From: Plantago major
Taxonomy: Eukaryota > Streptophyta > Magnoliopsida > Lamiales > Plantaginaceae
Length of the DNA: 64,000 bases
Assembly (NCBI GenBank): GCA_026545765.1
Contig: JAIFAC010000114.1
Coordinates: forward strand, 1-64,000
Reading direction: 5' to 3'
The position numbers were made by a program, and so were the translations under genes. Of this stretch, positions 44,598-54,949 are shown piece after piece. The notes under the pieces are model-generated. The model did no database searches. It saw nothing but the letters and a program-made list of their open reading frames with translations, and was not told where the DNA came from. Numbering within the stretch: position 1 is the first letter of the stretch; every line of letters starts with the position of its first letter.

Positions 44598-46186
44598 TCC
44601 TGGTCCAGATAACGGCAAAGAAAAAGACTAGAGGGGGGGGGGTGAATAGTCTTTTAAAACTTTTGTCGATAAACACATTTTCTCACATATCTATGAAGAT
44701 ATCTGATACTTAATTTCAGAGAACGGAATACTTTTCTGTGATAAGTGCACGTGCTCAGCAAGATAAGTGTAAATACTTTGCAAGATAAATAAAGGAAGTG
44801 ATAAACTGTAGAAAGTAAATAACACAAGTCTTTTATAGTGGTATCTCAAGGTATGAATCCTTCAACTAATCCACTTCGGCCTTTCTCAGACCTAGAATCC
44901 ACTAAGATAGATAATTGAGGTAACCTTACAAGTATCTTTTCTAGATTCCTAAATACACTAGGTTCCCAACCAAGTGTTCCCCCTGAGTTATTCCCCAGCT
45001 TTCATAGCCAAGTACTTCCTGTACTCGGAAACCTTTTGAGCTATTCCTTATTTTCCCAAACTAAGTACTTCCTTCAGTAACCTTGGAGTTATTCCTTAGT
45101 TTCCCAAACTAAGTACTTCCTGTACTCCACGCCGATTAAGGTGTTGGTTAAGGTAGTTTGTCAGGTGAGCTTCTTTAATAACATGTTCAGTTATTCAGAT
45201 AGCTCTATGAATCAAGTATACTTAATACACTTTTCAATGTATGGTATCTTGTTCTTTACTGACCCAAGTCTATGATAAGTGTTCAAGAGAATGAATCTCA
45301 GATATGAAATCTTAGTTCAACTCTTTCACAAATAACAATGCTTGTTAAGGATCAGGACAGTTAGAACTTTTGTGCTACCTAGAATCAAGAGCTTTGGGTC
45401 GCAACAGAAAGCTTGAAGGTAAGTAGTGTGCTTGAGAGAGCTTGTGAGAGTATTCAATGTAAGTTCTGTGTTTGTTCTAAGGTGTGTTCTCAAGCAGTCT
45501 AAGTGTTGATATTTATAGATGAATTTGAGTGCCGTTTGAATAGTATCCGTTAGGCTTAACTCAATTTTAAACTATTGATATCTAAGTATAGTACTGTAGT
45601 AGGTTTGTCTTCTTCTTGGTTACCATTTTATTCGACATTTCGTCTGCTGCATTTAATGCAGATTATACTTTGTCCAGAGTGCCAACGGAACTATACATGC
45701 TTTCAAGCCTTGCACGCCCTTTTCAGAGACTATCACAACTCCGTATACCACTTGTTAAAAATATATTGTTTTCCTAAACATAATCTTTATCCAAGGTATC
45801 GAGTGTAGATATCTGTAAGCATCTTCTCCTCATTTCGTAAACCTTTATTTCTCGTATAACTTTTGCAACACCGCTTATTTAAAAATGCTTGTGTCTTCAA
45901 GATATCTCGTCATAGGTATCTGAAAAGTTTTGTCTTCAAAGAATCTTGTGCGCCTTCGATCTTCAAAATTTGTTGAACTTTTCCGCTGGATGCCTTCTTC
46001 TTCGTCTTCTTCGTAGAATAAAATTACATTCGTAGACCTAACATCCTATACAAGATTTGCTAGACTATCATACTTAGTGAGTTTCCTCTTTTACAGTGTT
46101 CATGTGAACCAAGAGTACTAACCACCTTTCTGAGCTAAGATAAGTCATTAGGTTGCTAATCAAAATTTAAACATATAATCCTAACA
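44598..46186 (-). repeat. 5' LTR of element G
   Basis: 1.59 kb; plus-strand reading (CC)TGGTCCAGATAACGG to CCTAACA. Carries a run of about 12 G at 44634-44642 also present in the other copies, and repeats of CTAAGTACTTCC (45060-45120). Confidence 0.88.
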
Positions 46187-46191
46187 GATCC

Positions 46192-47414
46192 ATTCCCAAT
46201 TTTGAAGCCAGGAGTTCTTACTCAACTGCTCGTACACGCGTGCTTCGCTGATAGAGGAAGCTTTGTCCCGGATGGTAGTGAGTCCCCACCGCCTTTTGAC
46301 TCAATCCTGGTGAGGACAAGAACCGCCACATGTGACCCATCCAGAGATCCCGAGGTTGATCACAAGTGGAGATTCGTTTTCCTGCCTCATCGATGGGAGT
46401 TCGTCTGATGAGAGTTCTTGGGGATCGGAATCATGAGGAAGGAGAGGTCAAGTAGAGGCGTGAGTCTGTGGTGCTAGTGCAAGTGGAGCTGGGAGGAAGA
46501 TGAGGATGTCAACATTATGGACTCAGGAAGAAGATGTCAAGAGGATGAGGGGCGAGCAAGAGGAGGAGCCTCAAATGTTAATTGCTGCAAGGTGGTGCTA
46601 GCTGAAGGTGTAACTCAGTTGCCAAGTAAACCGAGGAGGAAGATGTCGGCCAAGGAGACCAAGTCTTATAGGACCGGACCCATTAAAGGACTGAGGCCGA
46701 ACAAAATGACGATGGGTTAATCCCCATTTGTACCTCTAGCTTGAAGCCTCGGGACGTCGCCAAAATCGGACCGGTCTACGATATCCCTGACGACTATGAG
46801 ATAGTGATCCCGGGACCCAATGACACCTTATATGACCCGCCCAAAGGTTACATGACCTTTCACGTACGGGCTTTTAAGTGTGGATGGAGGCTTCCCATGA
46901 CTGATCCGATAGCGGAATTTTTCCGTTTTACCCAGCTCTGCCCGACACAACTTATGCCCAACGCCTTGGTACTATTATGCATGGGCATATTTTCGCTCAA
47001 GGGCGAGAGTTTCGCATGATAAGATGTTGAGGCCTTAACTATTGCTGCTAGTCCCGGGATCCCCTTTTACTATTTCTATGCTCGTAGGGGTTATAAGTTT
47101 TTGGATGGCTACGAGAGCTCTCATGGGTATAAATGGTGGCCCAAATACTTCTACTTAAAGCATCCGTCTGGTGACTGGAATCTTCCTCTGAACTTCCGGA
47201 GAGATAAGTTTCAAGATCTGGCTCTGAAGAAGGTCCCGGCATGGTTGAAGTCTTTGCGCCCGTTGGAGTTTACGGAGGAGCAGGTAATCCGTACCGCGAC
47301 TGGAGAAGAAGAGGTCGTGACGGAGAAGGTAGTTCCTCTGATTGGGACCCGGGGCTCAGCAAGTCTCCGTCATGACACTAATCCGGGTCTTCAATACGAA
47401 GAGGCCAGACTGGG
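46192..47414 (+). pseudogene. Antisense accessory gene of element F, central part with gypsy-type transposon domain
   Basis: Continues the frame broken by G (ILKPGVLTQLLVHACF..., stop at 46408). Frameshifts near 46400-46740 follow, then KMSAKETKSYRTGPIKGL (46640-46690). An open stretch at 46741-47019 reads DYEIVIPGPNDTLYDPPKGY, MTFHVRAFKCGWRLPM and DPIAEFFRFTQLCPTQLMPN: the pattern 'aGLr-P...L...Gl.P.QL.PNa' of PF04195 (putative gypsy type transposon). Next is DGYESSHGYKWWPKYFYLKH and a stretch ending EEVVTEKVVPLIGTRG (47101-47414). Known only from plant Tat-type elements and relatives; no enzymatic role established. A donor-like GG/GTAGAT at 47415 may start an intron. Confidence 0.65.
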
Positions 47415-47616
47415 GTAGATGGGGGGATCCGACACTTTTTTACCCATATGGTTTGGCGGTCCAGCCACACATGTGGCTTGCCAAATTAACTCCCAACCCC
47501 GTTTTTTGTAATAATAATGAGGATTTAAGTAAGCTTTGCTTTACTTATTTTTCTCTAATGTTTTACCAAGTCTGTGAATCTCGGACTTCTGATACCTTTT
47601 CATTTTGTTAATGTAG

Positions 47617-49007
47617 AGTATTGGATAATGTCTTCTGCCAAGAGGATTTTGGAATTGAGGAACAAGGAGAAGTCCGCCGAGCTCGAGAAGCTGAGGCAAG
47701 GGACTTCGAAGAAGTCCCAATATAAGCCCGGGCCCCAGAAATTGCCCGACGTCAACCATGCCAACATCATCAATCCTCAAAGTTGGTCCGGCTCCCGTCC
47801 TAGTCGGCAGGCTGAACAGGTAATCGGCCATAAGTTTCTTTCAAACGTAAAGTCTCGTGGTCACGGGTACTCGACCACCATTGGTGGTTCGAGGGTCCAT
47901 GTAACTTCCCCTGTCCCTCTAACACGTAGTCAGGTGCAGGCTCAAGGTACCAAGCTACTGGCGGAGAGTACAAGGGCCGCCAGCAATAGGAGGGAGAAGG
48001 AGCCCGAGGAGCCTTCTAACAGGCAAAAGACCGGTGCTTCCAGCCTTGCCGCGCCGGTGGATCAGAACGTGCTGCGGGCTCTTTCCCACGCAGAGTTGGC
48101 CGAGAGTCTGGAGGCCGTGCTTCGGGCTCATCTAGACACGGTATGTCTTTTTTTTTTTAGCACGAGAGCTGACTCCGGTCTTTTTCAGGTTTCGGACCAT
48201 GCTATGGCTTTCAAGGAGACAGAGGACGGCAGCTCCGTCAAATATAAAAAATTTCTTGAGGAGGCTGAGGCCGAGGTGAAGAAGCTTAAGGCCGAGAAGT
48301 CCGCACTTGAGAGGAGTCTTGAGTCTGAGAAATTGGCCGCCACGAGGGCCGAGAAAGGACTTGAGCTTCATTCCCGGGCTCGGAGCAAAATGGTCGAAGC
48401 CTTGGTGGCCAAGTGCAAAACTACAAGGGTGGAGGCTGTCATGGACTTCTTGAGGTCGGATGCTTATTACTTCCTGAGCCGGATGGATGCCGGATCCACC
48501 CGGACGGAGGCCTTTTTTGACTGTCTTGGCCAGCTTCAAGCTTTGGGTCTGGTGGATGAGAATCTTGAAGTCACAGATGAGAGGTTGGACATCCAGGCCA
48601 ATCATGCCGGAATTTTCGTGGACGATCCCAAGCTTAGGTCACCCGAGGAGATGGGAGGGGATGAATTTTGGCCCGTTGTGGCCTCATACTTGGGCATGGA
48701 GAATATTCCAGCTCCTGTCTACCCGGCCTGGCTACCAGAGGTGATGGAGGTCGGGATCCTTGATCATAGGAACTTTAGGGGAAATAACGCCAGGTTCCTT
48801 GATCTTCCCGGTCCCATCAAGGATCACGAGCAACTTGAGGCCGAGGCGGAGATTGAAGGTGGAAAGATGATCACCAAGAGGTTTTGGAGAAGGGTTGAGA
48901 AGCCGGTCCCTCCCCCCGCAACTGAAGGTGGTAAATCGGCCGAGGGGGGTCCTTCCGGTCAGGGGAATTCTGTTGACCGTGAAAATCCCCCCACTCCGGG
49001 AGCTTAG
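47617..49007 (+). CDS. Antisense accessory gene of element F, C-terminal coiled-coil exon
   Basis: The longest intact frame in the window. It probably begins at 47617 after the acceptor TTGTTAATGTAG (intron 47415-47616); the first Met of the conserved part is at 47628 (MSSAKRILELRNKEKSAELE). Then come a basic, Ser/Pro-rich linker, NVLRALSHAELAESLEAVLR, a GT...CAG insert of 48 bases with a poly-T run (48141-48188) that looks like a retained intron, and a coiled coil (EEAEAEVKKLKAEKSALERS onwards, 48255-48350). A folded block RVEAVMDFLRSDAYYFLSRM (48430-48490) is followed by an acidic/Pro-rich tail ending TPGA. Coiled-coil tails after the PF04195-like domain are common in such plant genes. No catalytic motif seen. 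Confidence 0.65.
48141..48188 (+). other. Candidate 48-base intron in the accessory gene of F
   Basis: GTATGTC, ten or more T, then CTTTTTCAG. Its length is a multiple of three and it has no stop, so retention does not break the frame. Short for a plant intron. Confidence 0.45.
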
Positions 49008-49309
49008 GTAGTAGGTTTAATTATTTTTGTCGAACACTGTAGGCTGTATATTTTCTATTTTGGGTTATTCCTCCGGCCTGTGGAGGGTTCTTGGTTTTAG
49101 CGTACCGTTTGCAAGTGTTGTAATGTCGGTCATTCCTAGAACTTACCTTGTTAGGAATTGTATTTTTTTAGATCTTGGAATGACTGGACCATTTGATGAA
49201 ATGAAATGAATCTTTCCCAATCATTCTTCCCGAATAATTTCTTTCGCCAAGTTCTTGTAAACTTTCATTTCGGCGACATTTCGAACTAGGTATCGGACTT
49301 ACTCGGTCT
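49008..49309 (+). other. 3' flank of the antisense gene of F
   Basis: T-rich DNA with no gene recognised; probably its 3' untranslated region leading into the tandem array. Confidence 0.4.
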
Positions 49310-50370
49310 TCGTCTTTTCTTTGATTCAAAGCATTGTCTCAAGTTAAGACTTTTCAAGTGGACACTTTCAGCGTGGTACCGGACTTTGTGAGTCTTGGTT
49401 CTTCTTTCACTCAAGGCTTTGGCTTGTAGTGAAGGAATGTCGGACATTTCAAGTCCTTGACACTTTCAACGTGGTACCGGACTCTGTGAGTCTCGGTTCT
49501 TCTTTCACTCAAGGCTTTGGCTTGTATTGAAGGAGAGTCGGACTTTTTAAATCCTTGACACTTTCACCGTGGTACCGGACTTTGTGAGTCTCGGTTCTTC
49601 TTTTACTCCAGGTTTAGGTTTGTAGTGAAGGAGTGTCGGACTTTTTAAGTCGACACTTTCAAATAAGTAATCGACCCCTGGACTCGGTTCTTCTTTCACT
49701 CAAGGCTTTAGCTTGTAGTGAAGGATTGTCGGACATTTCAAGTCGACACATTCAGCATGGTACCGGACTTTGTGAGTCTCGGTTCTTCTTTCACTCAAGG
49801 CTTTGGCTTGTAGTGAAGGAATGTCGGACTTTTCAAGTTCTTGATACTTTCAACGTGGTACCGGACTATGTGAGTCTCGGTTCTTCTTTCACTCAAGGCT
49901 TTGGCTTGTAGTGAAGGAGTGTCGGACTTTTTAAATCCTTGACACTTTCAGTGTGGTATCGGACTTTGTGAGTCTCGGTTCTTCTTTCACTAAAGGCTTT
50001 AGCTTGTAGTGAAGGAATGTCGGACTTTTCAAGTCGACACTTTCAGCTTGGTACCGGACTTTGTGAGTCTCGGTTCTTCTTTCACTCAAGGCTTTGGCTT
50101 GTAGTGAAGGAGTGTCAGACTTATTAAATCCTTGACACTTTAGGCGTGGTACCGGACTTTGTGAGTCTCGGTTCTTCTTTCACTCAAGGCTTTGGCTTGT
50201 AGTGAAGGAATGTCGGACTTTTCAAGTCGACACTTTCAAATGTGGTAATCGACTTTGTGAATCTCGTTCTTCTTTCACTCAAGGCTTCGCTTGTAGTGAA
50301 GGAATGTCGGACTTTTCAATTCGACACTTTCAGTGTGGTACCGGACTTTGTGAGTCTCGGTTCTTCTTTG
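49310..50370. repeat. Tandem array, about 97 bp x 11, in element F
   Basis: The unit contains GAGTCTCGGTTCTTCTTTCA, CTTGTAGTGAAGGA, TGTCGGACTTTT and CGTGGTACCGGACTT. Anchor positions of CGGTTCTTCTTT: about 49389, 49489, 49588, 49680, 49774, 49870, 49970, 50067, 50165, 50260 and 50350, giving spacings of 90-100. It sits between integrase and the antisense gene, the hypervariable region of Tat elements known to seed satellite DNA. Short open frames in it are repeats of the same chance frame. Confidence 0.92.
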
Positions 50371-50420
50371 ATTTTATAATTTAAACTGAATTCATAAATT
50401 AGAGTTTATTTACAAAAGAT

Positions 50421-51560
50421 CTATGCCCATGCCGGGCCTATTAGTAGATGCTCTTTAAGGAAAAACATCTGAATATTCCTTCCATTCCATGTCCGTTTGA
50501 GGGGAGTTCCACTCATGGTTTCCAAATCGTGGCTTCCATTGATGTTGGAGCTGATTACTTTGTATGGCCCTTCCCAATTTGGTTCAAGTTTACTGATTGG
50601 CTTTAGAATCTCTTTCTTGCGCAATAATAAATCTCCTATTTGCAGATCCCTGCCTTTGACATGTTTGTTATATGCCCTTGCCATAGTGGCTTGATATCCC
50701 AGGGTCCTGGCTAGAGCCGTGCTTCTCTTGGTTTCCAAGATATCCAGGTCGTAGATTCTTTTGGTATGATTATCAGATGGCTTGTACCCTTGGATTGTGT
50801 AAGTATTAATGGCAATCTCTGCAGGGATTACTGCCTCAGATCCATACACCATGCTGAACGGGGTTTCTTGGTCGTCATGGTGGTCCGGTATGCCCAGAGG
50901 ACTCCTTCTAACTCATCAACCCAATTTCCCTTCGCATATCCAAGTCGTTTCTAAAGGTTATCAACTATGGTGCGATTGGTGACTTCTGTCTGTCCATTGG
51001 ATTGTTCGATTCCCATCTCTTTACACCAATCTTTCAACTTGTGTCCGGAGAATTGACGTCCGTTATCAGAAACCAGGATTCTTGGTAAGTCGAACCGACA
51101 TGATATCTTCCACAAGAATTCCATCATTCACTTCTCTGAAATGGATGCAGTGGCTTCAGCTTCTACCCATTTGGAGAAGTATTCCACTGCCACAATTAGG
51201 AATTTCTTTCCCCCTATGCCTGTGGGGAAAGGTCCGACTATGTCGATGCCCCACTGATCGAAGGGGCATGGGATGGTTGAGGGGATCATAGGAATGGATG
51301 GTCAGTGGAATACGTATGAACTTTCGCATTCGCACAGACCTAGAGAATTTATCGCTTCCTTCGCATTCCCGCCAAGAATATCCATTTCTCAAAATCTTCT
51401 GTGCTAGGGCTCTTCCTCCCGAATGATTACCGCAGCTTCCCAAATGAATTTCTTTCATTACCATGTCCGCTTCGGATGGTCCTAGACATCTCAGGTGGGT
51501 TCCATCATAGGATTTACGGTACAAATCATTTCCGGATAAGAAGTAGCGTCGGTCTCTCCT
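50421..51560 (-). pseudogene. Element F integrase (Tat-like)
   Basis: The zinc-binding part is DLYRKSYDGTHLRCL with EIHLGSCGNHSGGRALAQKI (51420-51530) and a degenerate second Cys pair. The core in a shifted frame is PFDQWGIDIVGPFPTGIGGK (51210-51270), VSDNGRQFSGHKLKDWCKEM (51010-51070) and NGQTEVTNRT (50970-51000), so D, D and E are present. About ten residues between the last two blocks, usually RFTS..HPQ, are deleted. The C-terminal domain is open at 50421-50852: MVYGSEAVIPAEIAI, RAYNKHVKGRDLQIGDLLLR and LEPNWEGPYKVI, the GPY/F-type end of Tat integrases. Frameshifts and an internal stop make it inactive. Confidence 0.85.
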
Positions 51561-51699
51561 TTGAACTCGCCTTGCTTCTATGTGGTTGCTTGGTAGTATG
51601 TCGTCACGTAAATATCGTATCACGTCCTCCATCCATGTGCCAACTCCATCGAGCACTCCAATGAAAGCAACCTCTTCCGAGGCAACAATTGCTGATTCG

Positions 51700-52890
51700 T
51701 TTCCCATCATAAGTACAACGGACCTGGTGTCGATAGCCCCTGGCATGGTAGCCCATTTGGATAACCCATATGCTATTGTATTCTCGGTTCGAATGATTTT
51801 GGATAGTGTGAAGAAATCGAACTTCTTTTCCCATTCCTTCAATATCTTCAAGTATTTTATCATGGACGTGCTCTTGGTTGTGAATTTTCCTGAATATTGT
51901 TCAGTAACGAGTTGGGAATCTGAATAAGCACGGAGTTTCTTTACCATAATGCATTTCGCCATTCTCATACCGCCATGGCATACCCATTTGTGCTCTTCTG
52001 GCTAATAAGTAAGATTCCTTCCTCCCGCTCGAGAGGCTGATGATCCATCCACATAATGTTCCCATATGTCCTCTTCTTCCGGACCAAGCTCTTTAGTTAT
52101 ATGTTGAGCTTGTTGGGTAGATTTATGTTCTGGAGTGGTCTCGGATCTTGATTCTGGAGGGGAGGACAGTAAGTTTCTATTCTGATTTTTGTTGAGAATC
52201 CAATCGGCCACTGGATCGATTTCTAGGTTCCTTTCGAGTTCTAGGTTGAGGATCTCTTCGGCAAGTGGGGCGTTCTCCTTTTCCTCGGGGGTTCCGACTT
52301 CGGATATTCTTCTAGAAAATCACCTAACTGGCTTTCTTTATGAAGGGCTCGATAATCGATAGCGTGGTCTCCCAATTCTATCGCCCACTGCTAATCTCCG
52401 GATTTCGATGCATCTCCAGACATGCTTCAAGGGTCAGTTTGTTAGAACCACCATTTTATGAGATCGTAGTAAGGCTTGAGTTTAGAGGTTTCTACCAGCA
52501 AGAAGTTTATTTTTCGATTTCCTTGTAGTTCCTTTCAAATGTTCCGAGTACTTTGCTTAGGTAATAAACCGAGGTGTTCGCTTTTCGATTCAACGAGAAC
52601 CGAACTTACGACCTCGTGTGTTATTGCAGATAAATGTACAAGGTTTCTCCATCTTCGTGTTTGGAAAGTAACGGAGAAGAAGTAGAGCTTTCAGCTTTCA
52701 AAAGCCTCCTTGCATTCTTGGTTCCATTCGAAGTCTTCTGATATCCTGAGTGTTTTGAAGAAAGGGAGATTCTCTCGGCGGATCTAGAGATAAATCGACT
52801 TAGGGATATGACCTTCCCTATGAGTCGTTGGACGTCTCTGAGATTTTCTGGGTGAGGGAGTTCCAGGATTGCTTTGATTTTTTCTGGTCA
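51700..52890 (-). pseudogene. Element F RT connection and RNase H
   Basis: Connection: GKVISLSRFISRSARR, ETLYIYL and YYLSKVLGTFERNYKEIEKI (52470-52830), with frame changes. RNase H: EHYVDGSSASRAGG (about 52030-52070, first Asp), KKLRAYSDSQLVTEQYSGKF (51880-51945, Asp), then ENTIAYGLSKWATM (51745-51790) where the usual ADxLSK Asp is replaced (AYG). It would degrade the RNA strand during cDNA synthesis. Disabled by stops and the lost Asp. Confidence 0.75.
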
Positions 52891-52893
52891 GTT

Positions 52894-53660
52894 TCAATGC
52901 CTCGCTGTATGACCATGTAACCCAAAAATTTTCCTCCTGTTACCCCAAACGTACACTTCGTGGTTTAATTTCATGCCATATTTTCGGACGATTGCAAAGC
53001 ACCTTTCTAGGTGGGGAATGTGTTCTGATGCCTCCTTGCTTTTTACCAGGATGTCATCAACATATACCTCCATTGTCTTGCCCAATTTTTCTTTGAACAT
53101 GCGATTCATTAAGGTTGCTCCTGCATTTCTTAGGCCAAAGGGCATGACCTTGAAGCAGTATACTCATCCTGCGGTGATGAAAGCGGTTTTTACTATGTCA
53201 TGTTCGGCCATCTTGATTTGGTAGAATCCTTGGAAAGCATCCATAAAACTTAGTAAAGCACATCCAACGGTAGAATCTACCAACTGATCAATCCTTGGGA
53301 GAGGATACGGATCCTTGGGGCAAAAGCGGTTGAGACTGGTAAAATCATTACACATTCTCCATTTCCCTGGGGCTTTTTGCACTAGGACAACATTACATAT
53401 CCAATCAGAATATTGGACTTCTTTTATGTGCCCGGATCTTAGGAGTCGGTCTATCTCCTCGGCAATGATTTTGTTTTGTACAGGGCCATGATCTCTTTTC
53501 TTCTGGCGGACAGACCTCACGTTGGGGTCTACGTTGAGTTTGTGCACCATGATCCGCGGATCTATCCCAGTTAGGTCCTCAGTTCCCCAAGCGAAAACGT
53601 CGGCGTTTCTTCTCAAGAATGCCACCATTTTAATGGTGGTTTCTTCGTCCATTTCTGCCC
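52894..53660 (-). pseudogene. Element F reverse transcriptase (Tat-like)
   Basis: The open part 53164-53652 covers EEIDRLLRSGHIKEVQYSDW, KWRMCNDFTSLNRFCPKDPY, PLPRIDQLVDSTVG and LLSFMDAFQGFYQIKMAEHD (catalytic Asp in MDAF). A single in-frame TGA follows ITAG, then the same frame continues KVMPFGLRNAGATLMNRMF and EVYVDDILVKS (53060-53110) with the YVDD catalytic pair intact. Sequence wording is typical of plant Tat/Retand RT. Apart from the one stop, about 250 residues are continuous, so decay is recent compared with element A. Confidence 0.88.
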
Positions 53661-54720
53661 CTATTTTAACAACTTTTTCGGGGCAACCTTCCCTGATTGC
53701 GACTTCTTTGATTTCTTCGTTGGAGCCATTCTGTTTTGGTGGAGGAAACTTTCCATGGGCAAGTCTTTTGAGGATTCGTCTGGGATTACTTTGTACTCGG
53801 CGATCTTGTATTTTCCTTCATGGATTGTGATGGGAGTTTTCTGTTTGTCCACACCCATTTTTAACCAATTGATACCTTGTGCGATTGGTCGCTCTTTTCT
53901 GGGTCTTCGAGCTTTTTCCTGCAGGAGCATACATTGTCTCTTCCCCCATATTTCAGCCTCTTCCCTTCTAATTACTTCTTCTTCTCGATACGGGCGAGAA
54001 GCTCTTCTGGTGGACAAGGTGTAGCATTCCCAACCCTGTCTTCGATCCCCGTTGATTGTCCCAATTCCCGCTTCTGTTGGGAACTTCATTTTTAGATGGA
54101 AGGTGGAGACAACTGCTTTGAACCGATTTACCGCCGGTCTTCCCATGATGATGTTGTAGTCGCAGTCGACATCTGTGATGACAATTAAAGGTACTTGTTT
54201 AGTGATTTCGCATGGCTCCGTTCCTATAGAGACGGAGAGATGAAGGATTCTTCTTGGCCTTACTCTGTTTTCGCCAAACCCTAAAAGATCCGTGGTTACA
54301 GGCACCATTCCTCGCAAGCTCATTTGCATTTTTCTCACAGTGCTCATGAAGAGAAGATTGGAAGATGCTCCGATCTACAAGTACCTTGGTCATTTCAGAT
54401 CCAAAGAATGTCTATTTCGATCACTAGAGGAATGTCGGGATCATGAATCAATCCTTCCCCCTGGCATGTCGGGGGGGTTTCTGATTCGTCAAAAGTGATG
54501 ACATTTGTTCCGGGCGCTATTGTGTTAACAGATTTCTCGTCAGATTTCCATAGAGAGTCATGTTGCTTCCTAGCATTCCGACTATCCCCTCCTGAGGGTC
54601 CTCCGGCAATAGTCAATATTCTCCCATAAATGACCGGATTCTCTTGGATATATCTGGGTTGGTGGTCCATATATGCTATTCTAGCCGCTTCTCGGTCTTG
54701 AGCGGGGGCCATTCAGTTCT
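53661..54720 (-). pseudogene. Element F protease and linker to RT
   Basis: Active-site region at 54350-54375: TKVLVD is followed by a one-base shift, after which ASSNLLFMSTVRK continues in another frame. The catalytic Asp is present but separated from the rest. Downstream are CDYNIIMGRPAVNRFKAVVS and HLKMKFPTEAGIGTINGD (54060-54200), the GRP..N...A..S..H...KF.T..G block of Tat protease. A Lys/Glu-rich linker to RT follows. The upstream part 54395-54712 (MAPAQDREAARIAYMDHQPR, ENPVIYGRILTIAGGPSGGD) is the gag-protease joint. Confidence 0.75.
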
Positions 54721-54949
54721 CTTGTCCCCTAGGGCTTTGAGATCTTTGGTCATCTTTTCTTTCCCTATCAGACGCCTTGGTGGGGAGGAGGGTTTTCCTT
54801 GGCTTACGGTTCTCTTTTCCTTCTTAGATCGCCTCTCCGACCGGGCTTGCTCTTCTAAGGGAAGGAACTCGCCGATCTATTCGGTTTTGTTGGTCGTGGA
54901 TCATGTTTGAATTCCGGTTTTGTTGGGCATTCCCATCAGATTTTCTGAT

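Larger units (their letters stand above)
33059..46186 (-). mobile_element. Element G: SIRE-like Ty1/copia element lacking RT and RNase H
   Basis: 13.1 kb with 1.59-kb LTRs (33059-34649 and 44598-46186) and TSD GATCC. On the minus strand: 5' LTR, initiator-Met primer site, gag with zinc knuckle and coiled coil, protease, pre-integrase, integrase, then a large accessory gene with a poly-Glu tract, polypurine tract and 3' LTR. Copia order would put RT-RNase H after integrase, but none is found between 40600 and 39900. Long LTRs, coiled-coil gag and a 3' accessory gene fit the SIRE/Maximus lineage. It carries an inverted solo LTR of its own family (36537-37951). Confidence 0.85.

Noticed and set aside
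48132..48605. 157-codon minus-strand frame
   Set aside because: Antisense shadow of the coiled-coil exon on the plus strand; low-complexity Leu/Gly content.
49310..50370. CRISPR-like array (11 regular repeats)
   Set aside because: The repeats are head to tail without unique spacers, about 97 bp, inside a plant retrotransposon: a tandem array, not CRISPR.
50421..51968. Intact integrase in element F
   Set aside because: The blocks lie in different frames, with an internal stop and a deletion between the second Asp and the Glu.
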